NCBI GenBank assembly: GCA_937926265.1
Contig: CALAZS010000166.1
Location: forward strand, 1 to 30,450
DNA: 30,450 nucleotides
Reading direction: 5' to 3'
From: an uncultured Gammaproteobacteria bacterium
GTDB taxonomy: Bacteria; Pseudomonadota; Gammaproteobacteria; Chromatiales; Chromatiaceae
In this document: in pieces, positions 14,341 through 22,773 of the stretch
Numbering within the stretch: the first letter of the stretch is position 1
Layout: each line of letters starts with the position of its first letter
The notes under the pieces: generated by a model
Database searches by the model: none
The model's input: only the letters and a program-made list of their open reading frames with translations
What the model was told of the DNA's origin: nothing
Made by a program: the position numbers and the translations under genes

Positions 14341-14398
14341 CATAAGCAACAAGCATAGAAATATCAGGCATAGAAATATCAAGCATGGAAGTACTCAG
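14341..14398. repeat. 15-bp tandem array over the mfd start
   Basis: Units start at 14354, 14369 and 14384 (two copies of catagaaatatcaag/g and a third, diverged copy carrying the mfd ATG), with a more decayed copy at 14341. Units are in frame with mfd, but the earlier ones carry ATA where the last has ATG, and a TAA at 14343 closes the frame upstream. Confidence 0.8.
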
Positions 14399-17300
14399 CA
14401 CTGCACCTTTTCCTGCAGCCCAGAAAGAAAAACTGCAATGGGGAAACGTTCATGCTGCTGAACTTTCATTAAGTATCACCAACAGCCTGAAACAGCTTCA
14501 GCGCACCGGCCTACTGATAGCCCCGGATGTTCAGACTGCACATCGCTGGGAACAGGAAATCCGTTTTTTTTCCAGCAACAACCTGCCGATTATTCATTTC
14601 CCTGACCAGGAAACCTTACCCTACGATGTTTTTTCGCCACTTCCGGAGTTAACCTCGCAGAGATTGCTGAGCCTGCATCGTCTTACCTCCACCAACTATG
14701 GCATCGTTATTGTTTCAATTTCCACGCTGTTACAGCGTCTGCCTCCCATCTCGTTTACAGAAAGTAATGTCATTCTTCTATCAGTTGGCGATCAACTGGA
14801 TATTGACAGCTTCCGTAAAAGACTTGAAAACAATGGCTACCAGTGTGTATCACAGGTATTCAGTCACGGTGAATTTGCAGTAAGAGGATCATTGTTTGAT
14901 ATTTTTCCTGCCGGCAGCGAAAAACCTTTCAGGCTGGATCTGTTCGACGATGAAATCGATTCAATCAGAACCTTTGATCCTGAAACCCAGCGTTCGCTGG
15001 ATAAAACACAAAACATCCAGTTATTGCCTGCCCGCGAATTTCCGACTGATGAAGAAGCCATCAAGCGTTTTCGAAAAAAATACCGGGAACAGATTGAAGG
15101 TGACCCGCAACGCAGCCTTGTGTACCGGGATACCAGCGAAGCTATTTTCCCGGGCGGTATCGAATACTACCTGCCTCTTTTTCATGAAGAAACGGCTCTG
15201 TTAACTGACTACCTGCCTGATAACACGCTATGTTTTTACCCGGATGATTACCAGTCGTTAGCCGAGGCTTTTTTCCATGAAGCTTCACATCGCTATGAAC
15301 AGCGTCGCTATGATGTGGAAAGACCGATACTGCCACCGGAACAGCTTTTCCTGGGTAAAGAAGAACTTTCTGCGACATTAAAACCCTATCCTGCTGTGAT
15401 GTTCTCAGCGGACAAACTTGGCGAGCGCAGAAAGGGCTACGGTAGCTTTTTTAATTTTGATACCCAGCCCCTGCCCGACCTGACATTTCATGCCCGGGCC
15501 AATGAGCCTGCCAACAGTTTAAAAACGTTTCTAAACAGCCAGTCCATGCGGGTCCTGTTTACCGTAGAGAGCAGTGGCCGCCGTGAAATGCTGCTGGATA
15601 CACTGAAACAATATGGCATCAAGCCAACTGTTGTCGATGACTGGCAGGCATTTTTAAAAACATCTGATGCGATCTGCCTATGTGTAACACCGATCGAAAC
15701 CGGTCTTTGGCTTGAGACCGAAAAACTATGCGTTATCCCTGAAGCGCTTTTACTCGGTGAACGCGTCAGGCAGGATCGCCGCAAGAGAAAAGTTAAAACC
15801 GATGCCGACCAGGTTATCCGTAACCTGACCGAGTTACATGAAGGTACCCCGGTTGTGCATGAGGAACATGGTATCGGCCGTTACCTTGGCCTGCAGACGC
15901 TGGAAATCGATAACGAAATTACCGAGTTTCTTGCACTTGAATATGCCAAAGGTGACAAGCTGTATGTACCTGTTTCATCGTTACACCTGATCAGCCGCTA
16001 TACCGGTGCCAACGAAGATACTGCACCGTTACATTCTCTTGGCAGTGGGCAATGGGAAAAAGTCAGGAAAAAAGCCATTGAGAAAGTTCATGATGTTGCG
16101 GCTGAACTTCTCGATATTTATGCCCGTCGCGAAACCCATACCGGTTATCGCTTCAAGCTCGATGAAGCAGACTACGACAAGTTCGTAGCGACATTCGATT
16201 TTGAAGAAACGCCTGACCAGCAGTCAGCTATCGAAGCTGTTGTGCAGGATATGACTGATTCCAAACCAATGGACCGCGTGGTCTGTGGTGATGTCGGCTT
16301 TGGTAAAACAGAAGTGGCAATGCGTGCGGCTTTTGTGGCGGCGATGAACGGCAAGCAGGTTGCCGTGATTGCTCCAACAACCTTGCTGGCACAGCAGCAT
16401 CTGCAGAATTTCTCTGACCGCTTTGCTGACTGGCCGGTTAAAGTTGATGGCCTGTCGCGCTTCAAAACAGCCAAGCAGACCACCGAGATTCTTAAACAGA
16501 TCAAGGCCGGCCAGGTTGATATTATCGTTGGAACGCACAAGCTGTTATCAGCTGATGTTAAGTTTGATGACCTGGGACTGGTTATCATAGATGAAGAACA
16601 TCGCTTTGGCGTTCGCCAGAAAGAACAACTCAAATCACTGCGTTCGGAAGTTGATATTCTTACCCTGACAGCCACACCAATTCCACGCACATTGAACATG
16701 GCCATGTCAGGTATGCGTGACCTAAGCATTATCGCAACACCACCTGCTGCCCGGCACCCAATTCAAACGTTTGTTTCGAACTGGGATGACAACCTGATTG
16801 TTGAAGCATGCGAACGTGAAATCAAGCGTGGCGGCCAGGTGTACTTTTTACACAATGAGGTCAGCACCATTGAAAACACTTGTCGCAAGCTGACTGAAAT
16901 GATTCCGGGTGCCCGGGTGAACTTTGCCCATGGCCAAATGCGTGAAACCGAGCTCGAATCAATCATGCGTGATTTCTATCACCAGCGTTTCAATTTGCTG
17001 GTTTGTACCACGATTGTTGAATCCGGTATCGATGTCCCAACCGCAAATACCATTATCATGAATCGGGCTGACAAGCTTGGCCTGGCCCAGTTGCACCAGC
17101 TTCGCGGCCGCGTTGGCCGTTCACACCACCGCGCCTATGCTTACCTGTTAACACCGCCAAAGAAAAGCATGACTGCCAATGCGGTAAAACGACTTGAAGC
17201 AATTGCTTCTATGGAAGACCTTGGTGCCGGTTTTACCCTGGCAACGCATGACCTGGAAATCCGTGGTGCCGGTGAATTACTTGGTGATGAACAAAGCGGC

Positions 17301-17861
17301 CAGATCCAGGAAATTGGGTTCACGCTTTATACCGAATTGCTACAAAGAGCAGTCAATGCGCTAAAAGCCGGTAATCAGCCTCAACTCGACCGGCCACTTG
17401 ATCATGGCACCGAAATCGATCTGCAGGTTCCGGCACTGATTCCTGAAGATTACCTGCCTGACGTTCACAACCGCCTGGTCTTTTACAAACGTATCGCCAG
17501 TTGCGCTGATAACGAAGAACTGCGTGAACTGCAGGTGGAAATGATCGACCGCTTTGGCCTGTTGCCACTACCGGTTAAAAACCTGTTCGATATTACCGAG
17601 CTAAAACTCAAGGTTCATCCGATCGGAATCAGAAAAGTGGAAGCCGGACCAGCCGGTGGCAGAATTCTTTTTGAGCCTGATCCGAAAATTGACCCAATGA
17701 ATATCATCAATTTGATTCAAAAACAGCCAAAAATATTTCAGTTCGATGGCGCTGACAGGTTAAGATTCCAGAGTGACCTGGAAAACCGCGAGACTCGTAT
17801 TGAACAAGTCGGCGGTATCATTGAAAAACTGGTAGGAAAAAATGCCAAATCTGCTGCGTAA
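14385..17861 (+). CDS. mfd: Transcription-repair coupling factor
   Basis: 1158 aa, normal Mfd length. It removes stalled RNA polymerase and recruits UvrA. The N-terminal UvrB-homology region (~1-350) has LPIIHFPDQETLPYD and VRGSLFDIFPAGSEKPFRLD; the RNA polymerase-interacting domain is at ~480-560 (TPVVHEEHGIGRYLGL); the RecG-like translocase has Walker A GDVGFGKT (635-642, K641), the DEEH box (736-739), TATPIPRTL, and the LRGRVGRS motif; the C-terminal D7 domain contains ALIPEDYLPDVHNRLVFYKRI. No clear Shine-Dalgarno precedes the ATG, and the start lies in a 15-bp repeat array. Its 3' end overlaps the next gene by 20 bp. Confidence 0.97.
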   Translation: MEVLSTAPFPAAQKEKLQWGNVHAAELSLSITNSLKQLQRTGLLIAPDVQTAHRWEQEIRFFSSNNLPIIHFPDQETLPYDVFSPLPELTSQRLLSLHRLTSTNYGIVIVSISTLLQRLPPISFTESNVILLSVGDQLDIDSFRKRLENNGYQCVSQVFSHGEFAVRGSLFDIFPAGSEKPFRLDLFDDEIDSIRTFDPETQRSLDKTQNIQLLPAREFPTDEEAIKRFRKKYREQIEGDPQRSLVYRDTSEAIFPGGIEYYLPLFHEETALLTDYLPDNTLCFYPDDYQSLAEAFFHEASHRYEQRRYDVERPILPPEQLFLGKEELSATLKPYPAVMFSADKLGERRKGYGSFFNFDTQPLPDLTFHARANEPANSLKTFLNSQSMRVLFTVESSGRREMLLDTLKQYGIKPTVVDDWQAFLKTSDAICLCVTPIETGLWLETEKLCVIPEALLLGERVRQDRRKRKVKTDADQVIRNLTELHEGTPVVHEEHGIGRYLGLQTLEIDNEITEFLALEYAKGDKLYVPVSSLHLISRYTGANEDTAPLHSLGSGQWEKVRKKAIEKVHDVAAELLDIYARRETHTGYRFKLDEADYDKFVATFDFEETPDQQSAIEAVVQDMTDSKPMDRVVCGDVGFGKTEVAMRAAFVAAMNGKQVAVIAPTTLLAQQHLQNFSDRFADWPVKVDGLSRFKTAKQTTEILKQIKAGQVDIIVGTHKLLSADVKFDDLGLVIIDEEHRFGVRQKEQLKSLRSEVDILTLTATPIPRTLNMAMSGMRDLSIIATPPAARHPIQTFVSNWDDNLIVEACEREIKRGGQVYFLHNEVSTIENTCRKLTEMIPGARVNFAHGQMRETELESIMRDFYHQRFNLLVCTTIVESGIDVPTANTIIMNRADKLGLAQLHQLRGRVGRSHHRAYAYLLTPPKKSMTANAVKRLEAIASMEDLGAGFTLATHDLEIRGAGELLGDEQSGQIQEIGFTLYTELLQRAVNALKAGNQPQLDRPLDHGTEIDLQVPALIPEDYLPDVHNRLVFYKRIASCADNEELRELQVEMIDRFGLLPLPVKNLFDITELKLKVHPIGIRKVEAGPAGGRILFEPDPKIDPMNIINLIQKQPKIFQFDGADRLRFQSDLENRETRIEQVGGIIEKLVGKNAKSAA

Positions 17862-18411
17862 ATTTATTTTGATAACCTTGTTGACCCTGGTCTCCGCTGC
17901 CGTGATGGCAGAAACTGAGAAATGGTATACCGTGGAAGTCATCAGCTTCACACGCAATGCCAGCGACAGAACCTCTGAAAGATGGTCGGAATTACCCAGT
18001 CAGCAAGGCGCTGGAAGCGGCCTTTCCTCCCTGGAAGGCATAGTCGATGTACCCAAAGAACAATGGCAGCTTGGCCCACATGCCTACTCTGTAAACCGCG
18101 CACCGGAAATGTCTGTCGCCTCACACCAGGCCTGGCGTCAGAAAGGCCTGCCACGTGGCCAGGCACCGTGGATTCCACTTAACTCGCGCTCCAACAGTCT
18201 CAATGGCAAAATTAAAATTAGCCTGTCCCGCTACCTGCATGCTGATGTCGACATAAACCTCGAAAACCCTGACCGCTACAGTTCCAGTGACTTTATGGCT
18301 GCCAGCGAGGTAAAGTTTAAAACCTCAAAAAAAATAAGTCGTGACAAATTATTCTATATAGATCACCCACTTGCCGGCGTTATAATATTAATCGAACGCT
18401 ATCAGCCATAA
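17842..18411 (+). CDS. csiV: CsiV-family periplasmic protein
   Basis: 189 aa. A Sec signal peptide covers residues 1-23 (cleavage near VMA/ETEKW). The mature part begins WYTVEVISFTR, the typical opening of CsiV, a peptidoglycan-associated cell-shape and envelope integrity protein first described in Vibrio; the conserved C-terminal block LNGKIKISLSRYLHADVDINLE and YIDHPLAGVIILIERY is also present. Genes of this family commonly follow mfd in Gammaproteobacteria. The ATG lies inside the mfd coding sequence (20-bp overlap). The stop codon is 2 bp from that of the convergent RND gene. The family name is a recall-based call. Confidence 0.75.
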   Translation: MPNLLRKFILITLLTLVSAAVMAETEKWYTVEVISFTRNASDRTSERWSELPSQQGAGSGLSSLEGIVDVPKEQWQLGPHAYSVNRAPEMSVASHQAWRQKGLPRGQAPWIPLNSRSNSLNGKIKISLSRYLHADVDINLENPDRYSSSDFMAASEVKFKTSKKISRDKLFYIDHPLAGVIILIERYQP

Positions 18412-18413
18412 AC

Positions 18414-21146
18414 CTAGTCCTGGTTGGCTTCGATTACCTCGGCTAATCTTTCGCCGAGAATACAGCTGATATTGAAGTTCAGCTTGGCGACGATATTCGG
18501 GAAATATTTCAAGTCTTTCTGCAACCTTTCAAAGTCAAAGCGTAACAGCTGAACATCACCCTGTGCCCTGACATCGGCGGTTCTTAAGGTTTCCCGAACA
18601 AAACCTATTTCGCCGAACACATCACCGACTTTCAAGGATGTTACCACGTGACCATGTCGTTCAATGCTTACCGCCCCGGATAACAGCAGATACATACTGC
18701 GCTCGGTAGTACCCTCCCTGATGATCAGGGCCTGGTCATCAAAGTTTTTATACTCTGAAATCAGGATAGCTTTACGAATCTGGTAGCTGTTCATACCGGT
18801 AAACAGGGGACTTTGTTTCAACAGGTCTTTTTGCATGCGCATCACCAGGATTTCATACAAACCCACCAAGCGCACACGGGACATAATGATCGGGGTGATC
18901 AGTAAATTGGCATAAATAGAAAACAACATCGTCAATGCCGACATCGCGCCAAACTGGGCAACAACCGTAAAATTCGAAAACAGCAGCACACCAAAACCAA
19001 CTGCCAGGGAAAGGCTGGTCGCAACCACAGGCATCGCTTCATGCTCAACAGTCATACGTACCGCTTCAGCATTATCACTGGTTTTACGACACAGGTCGTT
19101 ATAACGTGAAAACAAATGAATTGTGCCATCCACGGCAATACCGATGGCAATTACCGCAACCATGGCCGTACCCGGGTTTAATGAAATATCCAAAAGCCCC
19201 ATGACACCGAACATCAGGATAATCGGAATAATGCTCGGAATCAGTGCAATAAAGCCCCCTTTAAACGAGGTGAACATCATCGACATCAATAAAAATATTA
19301 CCAGTAAAAGAATGCCAAGGGATTTAACCTGGGCGGTCATCAATGATTCTGCAGCCCGGTTAATCATCAAATTTTCACCTACAACATGCCCGCGCATATC
19401 AATACCGGCAACCCGTGTAACTATTTCCTCCAGCTCTGCAATGTGACGGTTTAGCGTTCTTGAATCAGTTACATTATGGCGGACAATGATGTTGGCTCGA
19501 CGGTAATCATGGCTGACATAACTGGCCTGGTCATTGCGGTGGAAAAACAGCAGGAACTGGGCAACCTGCTCCCTGCTGATCGGCAGTCGATAGGCATTTT
19601 TATTACCTGAATGAAACTCCTGGTTAATAAACGAAAGGTAATCCGCAATTGATAAACTTCGGTCAAAAATACCCTGTTTTTCCAGAAATTTTTGGATATC
19701 AACAAGTTTCTGCAGATTTTCAGGATCCAGAAAAGCCTTGTCCTGGTCACTTTCCAGGCTAATGAAAAAAGTTTTCATACCTGCCAGGTCGCGGTGCAGG
19801 GTTTCAACATCCCTGATCAACTGACGGTCAGAATGAAAATAAGACAGGGGGTCGTTGGTTACAAACAGGTTCGCTGCCTGGTATAGAAAAAAACCACACA
19901 GTATCGTTGTCGTCAATAAAATGGACTTTGAAAAGCGGTTGTTGCCTGCTTTGAACAAGCGATAAACAAAACCCGGTACGCCGGAAGTCTGCCTGCCATC
20001 GGTATCAAAAATACTGCGCTTCGGACCTAAATAACTTAACATCAAAGGCACCAGTAACAGCGTGATAATACCGTTGGCAATAATGGCTACCGTAGAAGCA
20101 ATGGCAAAATCCTGGATAAGTCCAATGCTGCTGAAAATATTACTGGCAAACCCTAAGCTGGTGGTCAGAATGGTAAGCAGCATCGGCACTCCGACATGCT
20201 TTAACATGAAACGCACGGCAAAGTGCCTTTTGTGCTTATCATTGTTTTTCAGGCCATGAAAATAAGACACCATCAGGTGGGTATCTTCTGTTGAGCCAAT
20301 CACGATGATCAGTGATGGCAGCATCGCGGTCAGAATATTGATGGGAATTTGAAACCAGCCCATAAACCCAAGCGCCCATAAAAGACTGAGCAGCGATGTA
20401 ATCATTGGCACCAGTGCTGTGCTCAGGCTGCGTATAAATATCAGCAAGGTAACAACCAGGATCATCACTGAAAGAGGCCCGAGCATCACCAGGTCTTCGA
20501 ACAGGCTGGATTTAAGCTCTGCGTTGATCCTTGATGAACCTAACTGAAAGACACGCTGAAAATCATCCTGGTATGTATTCAGTACCTGGTCAAGCGACTG
20601 ACTGAACAGTTCATCTTCTTCAGTCAATTCGTCTTTTAAGGTAACCAGCAACATCACGGCACTACCGTCACTGGAAATAAACTGTTCCCTGATTAACGGG
20701 TTGTAAAGCGCCTGCTGTTTTATCTCCAGAATGGCTTCGGGAGATTCCGGAACCCTGGGCATAAGGTCAATGGTTTTTATCGCGTCACCGTTGCCACGAA
20801 TAGTGCGCAAACTTGCGAGACTCTCCACATGTTGCACAAAGTCCAGTTTTGCCAGGTCATTGTGTAACTTTTCAATCAGCACCAGCTTTTCATGCTGCCA
20901 GAGATTATCATCGCCAACGTAAACCAGGTTCTTCTTGTCTGAACCGAACTCCTGCGATATACGCTGGTAAACCTGCTTGGTTCTGTCATATTCAGGAATC
21001 AGGCTTTGAAAGCCGGTGTCGATAACAAGTTTTGGCAAGGCCAGCAGGCTTACAACAGTTACCAAACCCAGAAACAACAATGTCAGCAATGGATGTTTTA
21101 AGGTTGTTTCAAAAACCCGTGAAAAAAGATTCTCCGGTGTCATCAA
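18414..21146 (-). CDS. MMPL/RND-superfamily transporter with C-terminal cyclic-nucleotide-binding domain
   Basis: 910 aa. Two RND halves: one N-terminal helix (~17-37), a periplasmic loop to ~215, helices ~220-395 including IVIGSTEDTHLM (D288), a second helix and loop (~405-625), then helices to ~765 with AIGIAVDGTIHLFSRY. Each half keeps an Asp-x2/3-His-Leu pattern typical of MMPL-type proton relays. Residues ~775-905 form a cyclic-nucleotide-binding domain with the phosphate cassette GDVFGEIGF...LRTADVRA (841-860; E846, R855). It is the last gene of the pqiABC-LolA-like operon and overlaps the previous gene by 4 bp (ATGA). Cargo is unknown; lipid or hydrophobic export is inferred from the partners. 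Confidence 0.88.
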   Translation of the reverse strand: MMTPENLFSRVFETTLKHPLLTLLFLGLVTVVSLLALPKLVIDTGFQSLIPEYDRTKQVYQRISQEFGSDKKNLVYVGDDNLWQHEKLVLIEKLHNDLAKLDFVQHVESLASLRTIRGNGDAIKTIDLMPRVPESPEAILEIKQQALYNPLIREQFISSDGSAVMLLVTLKDELTEEDELFSQSLDQVLNTYQDDFQRVFQLGSSRINAELKSSLFEDLVMLGPLSVMILVVTLLIFIRSLSTALVPMITSLLSLLWALGFMGWFQIPINILTAMLPSLIIVIGSTEDTHLMVSYFHGLKNNDKHKRHFAVRFMLKHVGVPMLLTILTTSLGFASNIFSSIGLIQDFAIASTVAIIANGIITLLLVPLMLSYLGPKRSIFDTDGRQTSGVPGFVYRLFKAGNNRFSKSILLTTTILCGFFLYQAANLFVTNDPLSYFHSDRQLIRDVETLHRDLAGMKTFFISLESDQDKAFLDPENLQKLVDIQKFLEKQGIFDRSLSIADYLSFINQEFHSGNKNAYRLPISREQVAQFLLFFHRNDQASYVSHDYRRANIIVRHNVTDSRTLNRHIAELEEIVTRVAGIDMRGHVVGENLMINRAAESLMTAQVKSLGILLLVIFLLMSMMFTSFKGGFIALIPSIIPIILMFGVMGLLDISLNPGTAMVAVIAIGIAVDGTIHLFSRYNDLCRKTSDNAEAVRMTVEHEAMPVVATSLSLAVGFGVLLFSNFTVVAQFGAMSALTMLFSIYANLLITPIIMSRVRLVGLYEILVMRMQKDLLKQSPLFTGMNSYQIRKAILISEYKNFDDQALIIREGTTERSMYLLLSGAVSIERHGHVVTSLKVGDVFGEIGFVRETLRTADVRAQGDVQLLRFDFERLQKDLKYFPNIVAKLNFNISCILGERLAEVIEANQD

Positions 21147-22156
21147 TCGCCTGCCTCTAAATTTGGTTTAAAGTCTGGCTGAGTTTTGGGTTCAAGTGGG
21201 TCATTTGTGTCATTTGGATCATTTAGGTCAGGCGGTGCTGACAGCGTATTATCGAAAAGATGTCTTATGGTTGAAGCCATATGATTGTGAGCAAACAACC
21301 AGTTTTTTGAAAACATTTTCAATGGCACATAGTCAATCGAAAAAACCCGATTATTCACTTTAACCAGGGTCTGGTGTTTGTCCAGGTGGTTTTCCATTAA
21401 CAGCATGTTTGGCCACCATGTCGTCTGGTCATATTTAACAAAATCATGGCGGCTTAAGGTTTTATACAACCGGTTGTAACTGTCATAGTAATCTGTACTG
21501 ATAATCAGCTTCCGGTCCTTGCTGACTGTATGAACACGTTTGAAATAACCGGTTTTCTTCAGTACCTGCTGGTTAGCCGGTTTGGATTCAACCTGGTAAT
21601 AAGGTATTTCTTCAACCTGAATATCCTCTAGACGCGTATAGCTAAAGTCTTCTATGTTTTCCGGTTGCAGGTCATAAATCGAAAAGTCCGAGCCAAGAAA
21701 CTTATCTGAATAACCGCTTTTGGTTGAAGAAAACAGGCGATCGCCAAAAGCAGGTAAATAGATACCGGAAACCAGCGGTTTGCCTTTCGCCTCCTCGTTA
21801 ATCACAAGCAATGCAACCCCCCTGACCTCCTGCGGTGAATCAAATACCAATAACAGCCTGATACTTTTATCATTATCAATACGCGTGTAACGGCGGGTAC
21901 TGCGAACATCCTTATTGCCGGTTTTATCCATCAGGATAAGGGTCTGTTCTTCATAGACATGTGGATAAATCTGCTGTCGGCTGGTTGCCTGTTGCATGAT
22001 TTCAGTTCCGGACAGCGCCTGTGTATCTGCGCCAGTATTTGCGCCGGTGTTTACACCGGCATATGCACCGGTAGTCGCACAGGCCAGATTACTGATTAAC
22101 AGCATGACCAGCCATAACCAGACAGCAGCACTAGTTAGCTTGTTGTGACACCGCAT
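21143..22156 (-). CDS. Outer membrane lipoprotein-sorting (LolA-like) protein
   Basis: 337 aa. An N-terminal signal sequence (residues ~10-27, AVWLWLVMLLISNLACA) is followed by an unusual TGAYAGVNTGANTGADTQ repeat, then the domain of COG2834-type lipoprotein-sorting proteins (~45-290; MDKTGNKDVRSTRRYTRI, LLVFDSPQEVRGVALLVI, RLFSSTKSGYSDKFLGSDFSIYDL in part). Such periplasmic LolA/LolB-fold proteins often stand next to MMPL-type RND genes and are thought to carry lipidated or hydrophobic cargo. The C-terminus has a second repeat, DLNDPNDTNDPLEP. The Cys after LA does not fit a good lipobox. It overlaps pqiC by 26 bp and the RND gene by 4 bp. Confidence 0.82.
   Translation of the reverse strand: MRCHNKLTSAAVWLWLVMLLISNLACATTGAYAGVNTGANTGADTQALSGTEIMQQATSRQQIYPHVYEEQTLILMDKTGNKDVRSTRRYTRIDNDKSIRLLLVFDSPQEVRGVALLVINEEAKGKPLVSGIYLPAFGDRLFSSTKSGYSDKFLGSDFSIYDLQPENIEDFSYTRLEDIQVEEIPYYQVESKPANQQVLKKTGYFKRVHTVSKDRKLIISTDYYDSYNRLYKTLSRHDFVKYDQTTWWPNMLLMENHLDKHQTLVKVNNRVFSIDYVPLKMFSKNWLFAHNHMASTIRHLFDNTLSAPPDLNDPNDTNDPLEPKTQPDFKPNLEAGD
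21189..21233. repeat. 9-bp tandem array in the LolA-like gene 3' end
   Basis: Five 9-bp units (gggtcattt, gtgtcattt, ggatcattt and two more decayed ones) encode the Asn-Asp-Pro-rich tail. Confidence 0.75.
22029..22076. repeat. 12-bp tandem array in the LolA-like gene 5' end
   Basis: Four 12-bp units start at 22029, 22041, 22053 and 22065 (gcgccagtattt, gcgccggtgttt, acaccggcatat, gcaccggtagtc). They encode the TGA-type repeats just after the signal peptide. Confidence 0.8.
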
Positions 22157-22757
22157 AAGCTATCTTGTGACCAAGCACATCCAGTGCATTACTCATGCTG
22201 CCTACAATGGCATTATAATCATTCTCTGCCACAGTGTTTTCAGAAGAAATGCTTTCTTTTGCAAACCTGACTGACTTGAGACTTTCAGGATCGACCAGGT
22301 ACCAGTCAGCCGATAATATTACCCGGCCATTTTCAAGCCTCTCGAATTCATTAATACTGACTTCAAGAAAATATGTCGGATCAATTGGCTGACTATGCGG
22401 ACTTACCGCCACGTTGGCACTTGAAAGGTAATAGCTGAGATTATTGGCCAGTACCCGCTCTATATTTTTACGAAACTTGCCACCCCAGCGATGCTGGTCA
22501 GAAACCATTAGCCCATGTGCCGAATTACGGCTAACGATCTGTTTACGGGCAAGGTAATCCGGAATAGTGACCGCTCTTATCAGTATCGCGGGTTTGTCAT
22601 CAGTAGCGGATAAAACCACGTCATGCGATTTGTCAGCCGTCAGCAAATAATAACTGGCCGGCCTGGTATTGTTTCCAAGACAGGCCGTTAACAAAAAGCC
22701 TGGCAGCAATAAAATAATAAAGATTTGAACAGCATGCAGGTTTAATTGATTATTCAT
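22131..22757 (-). CDS. pqiC: PqiC-like ABC-transport auxiliary lipoprotein
   Basis: 208 aa. A type II signal peptide ends in the lipobox LLTAC with lipidated C26. The mature protein has the DUF330/ABC-type transport auxiliary pattern: YYLLTADKS, AILIRAVTIPDYLARKQIVSR, HRWGGKFRKNIERVLANNL and a beta-rich C-terminal half. In the Pqi system this lipoprotein sits at the outer membrane and receives the PqiB tube. The gene starts 16 bp after pqiB, and its 3' end overlaps the LolA-like gene by 26 bp. Slightly longer than E. coli PqiC. Confidence 0.9.
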   Translation of the reverse strand: MNNQLNLHAVQIFIILLLPGFLLTACLGNNTRPASYYLLTADKSHDVVLSATDDKPAILIRAVTIPDYLARKQIVSRNSAHGLMVSDQHRWGGKFRKNIERVLANNLSYYLSSANVAVSPHSQPIDPTYFLEVSINEFERLENGRVILSADWYLVDPESLKSVRFAKESISSENTVAENDYNAIVGSMSNALDVLGHKIAYAVSQQAN

Positions 22758-22773
22758 TGTCTATTCTCATTGA

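Noticed and set aside
16172..16729. Long minus-strand open frame (185 codons) inside mfd
   Set aside because: It is antisense to the most conserved Mfd helicase motifs and has no recognisable domain or ribosome site; a shadow of mfd codon use.
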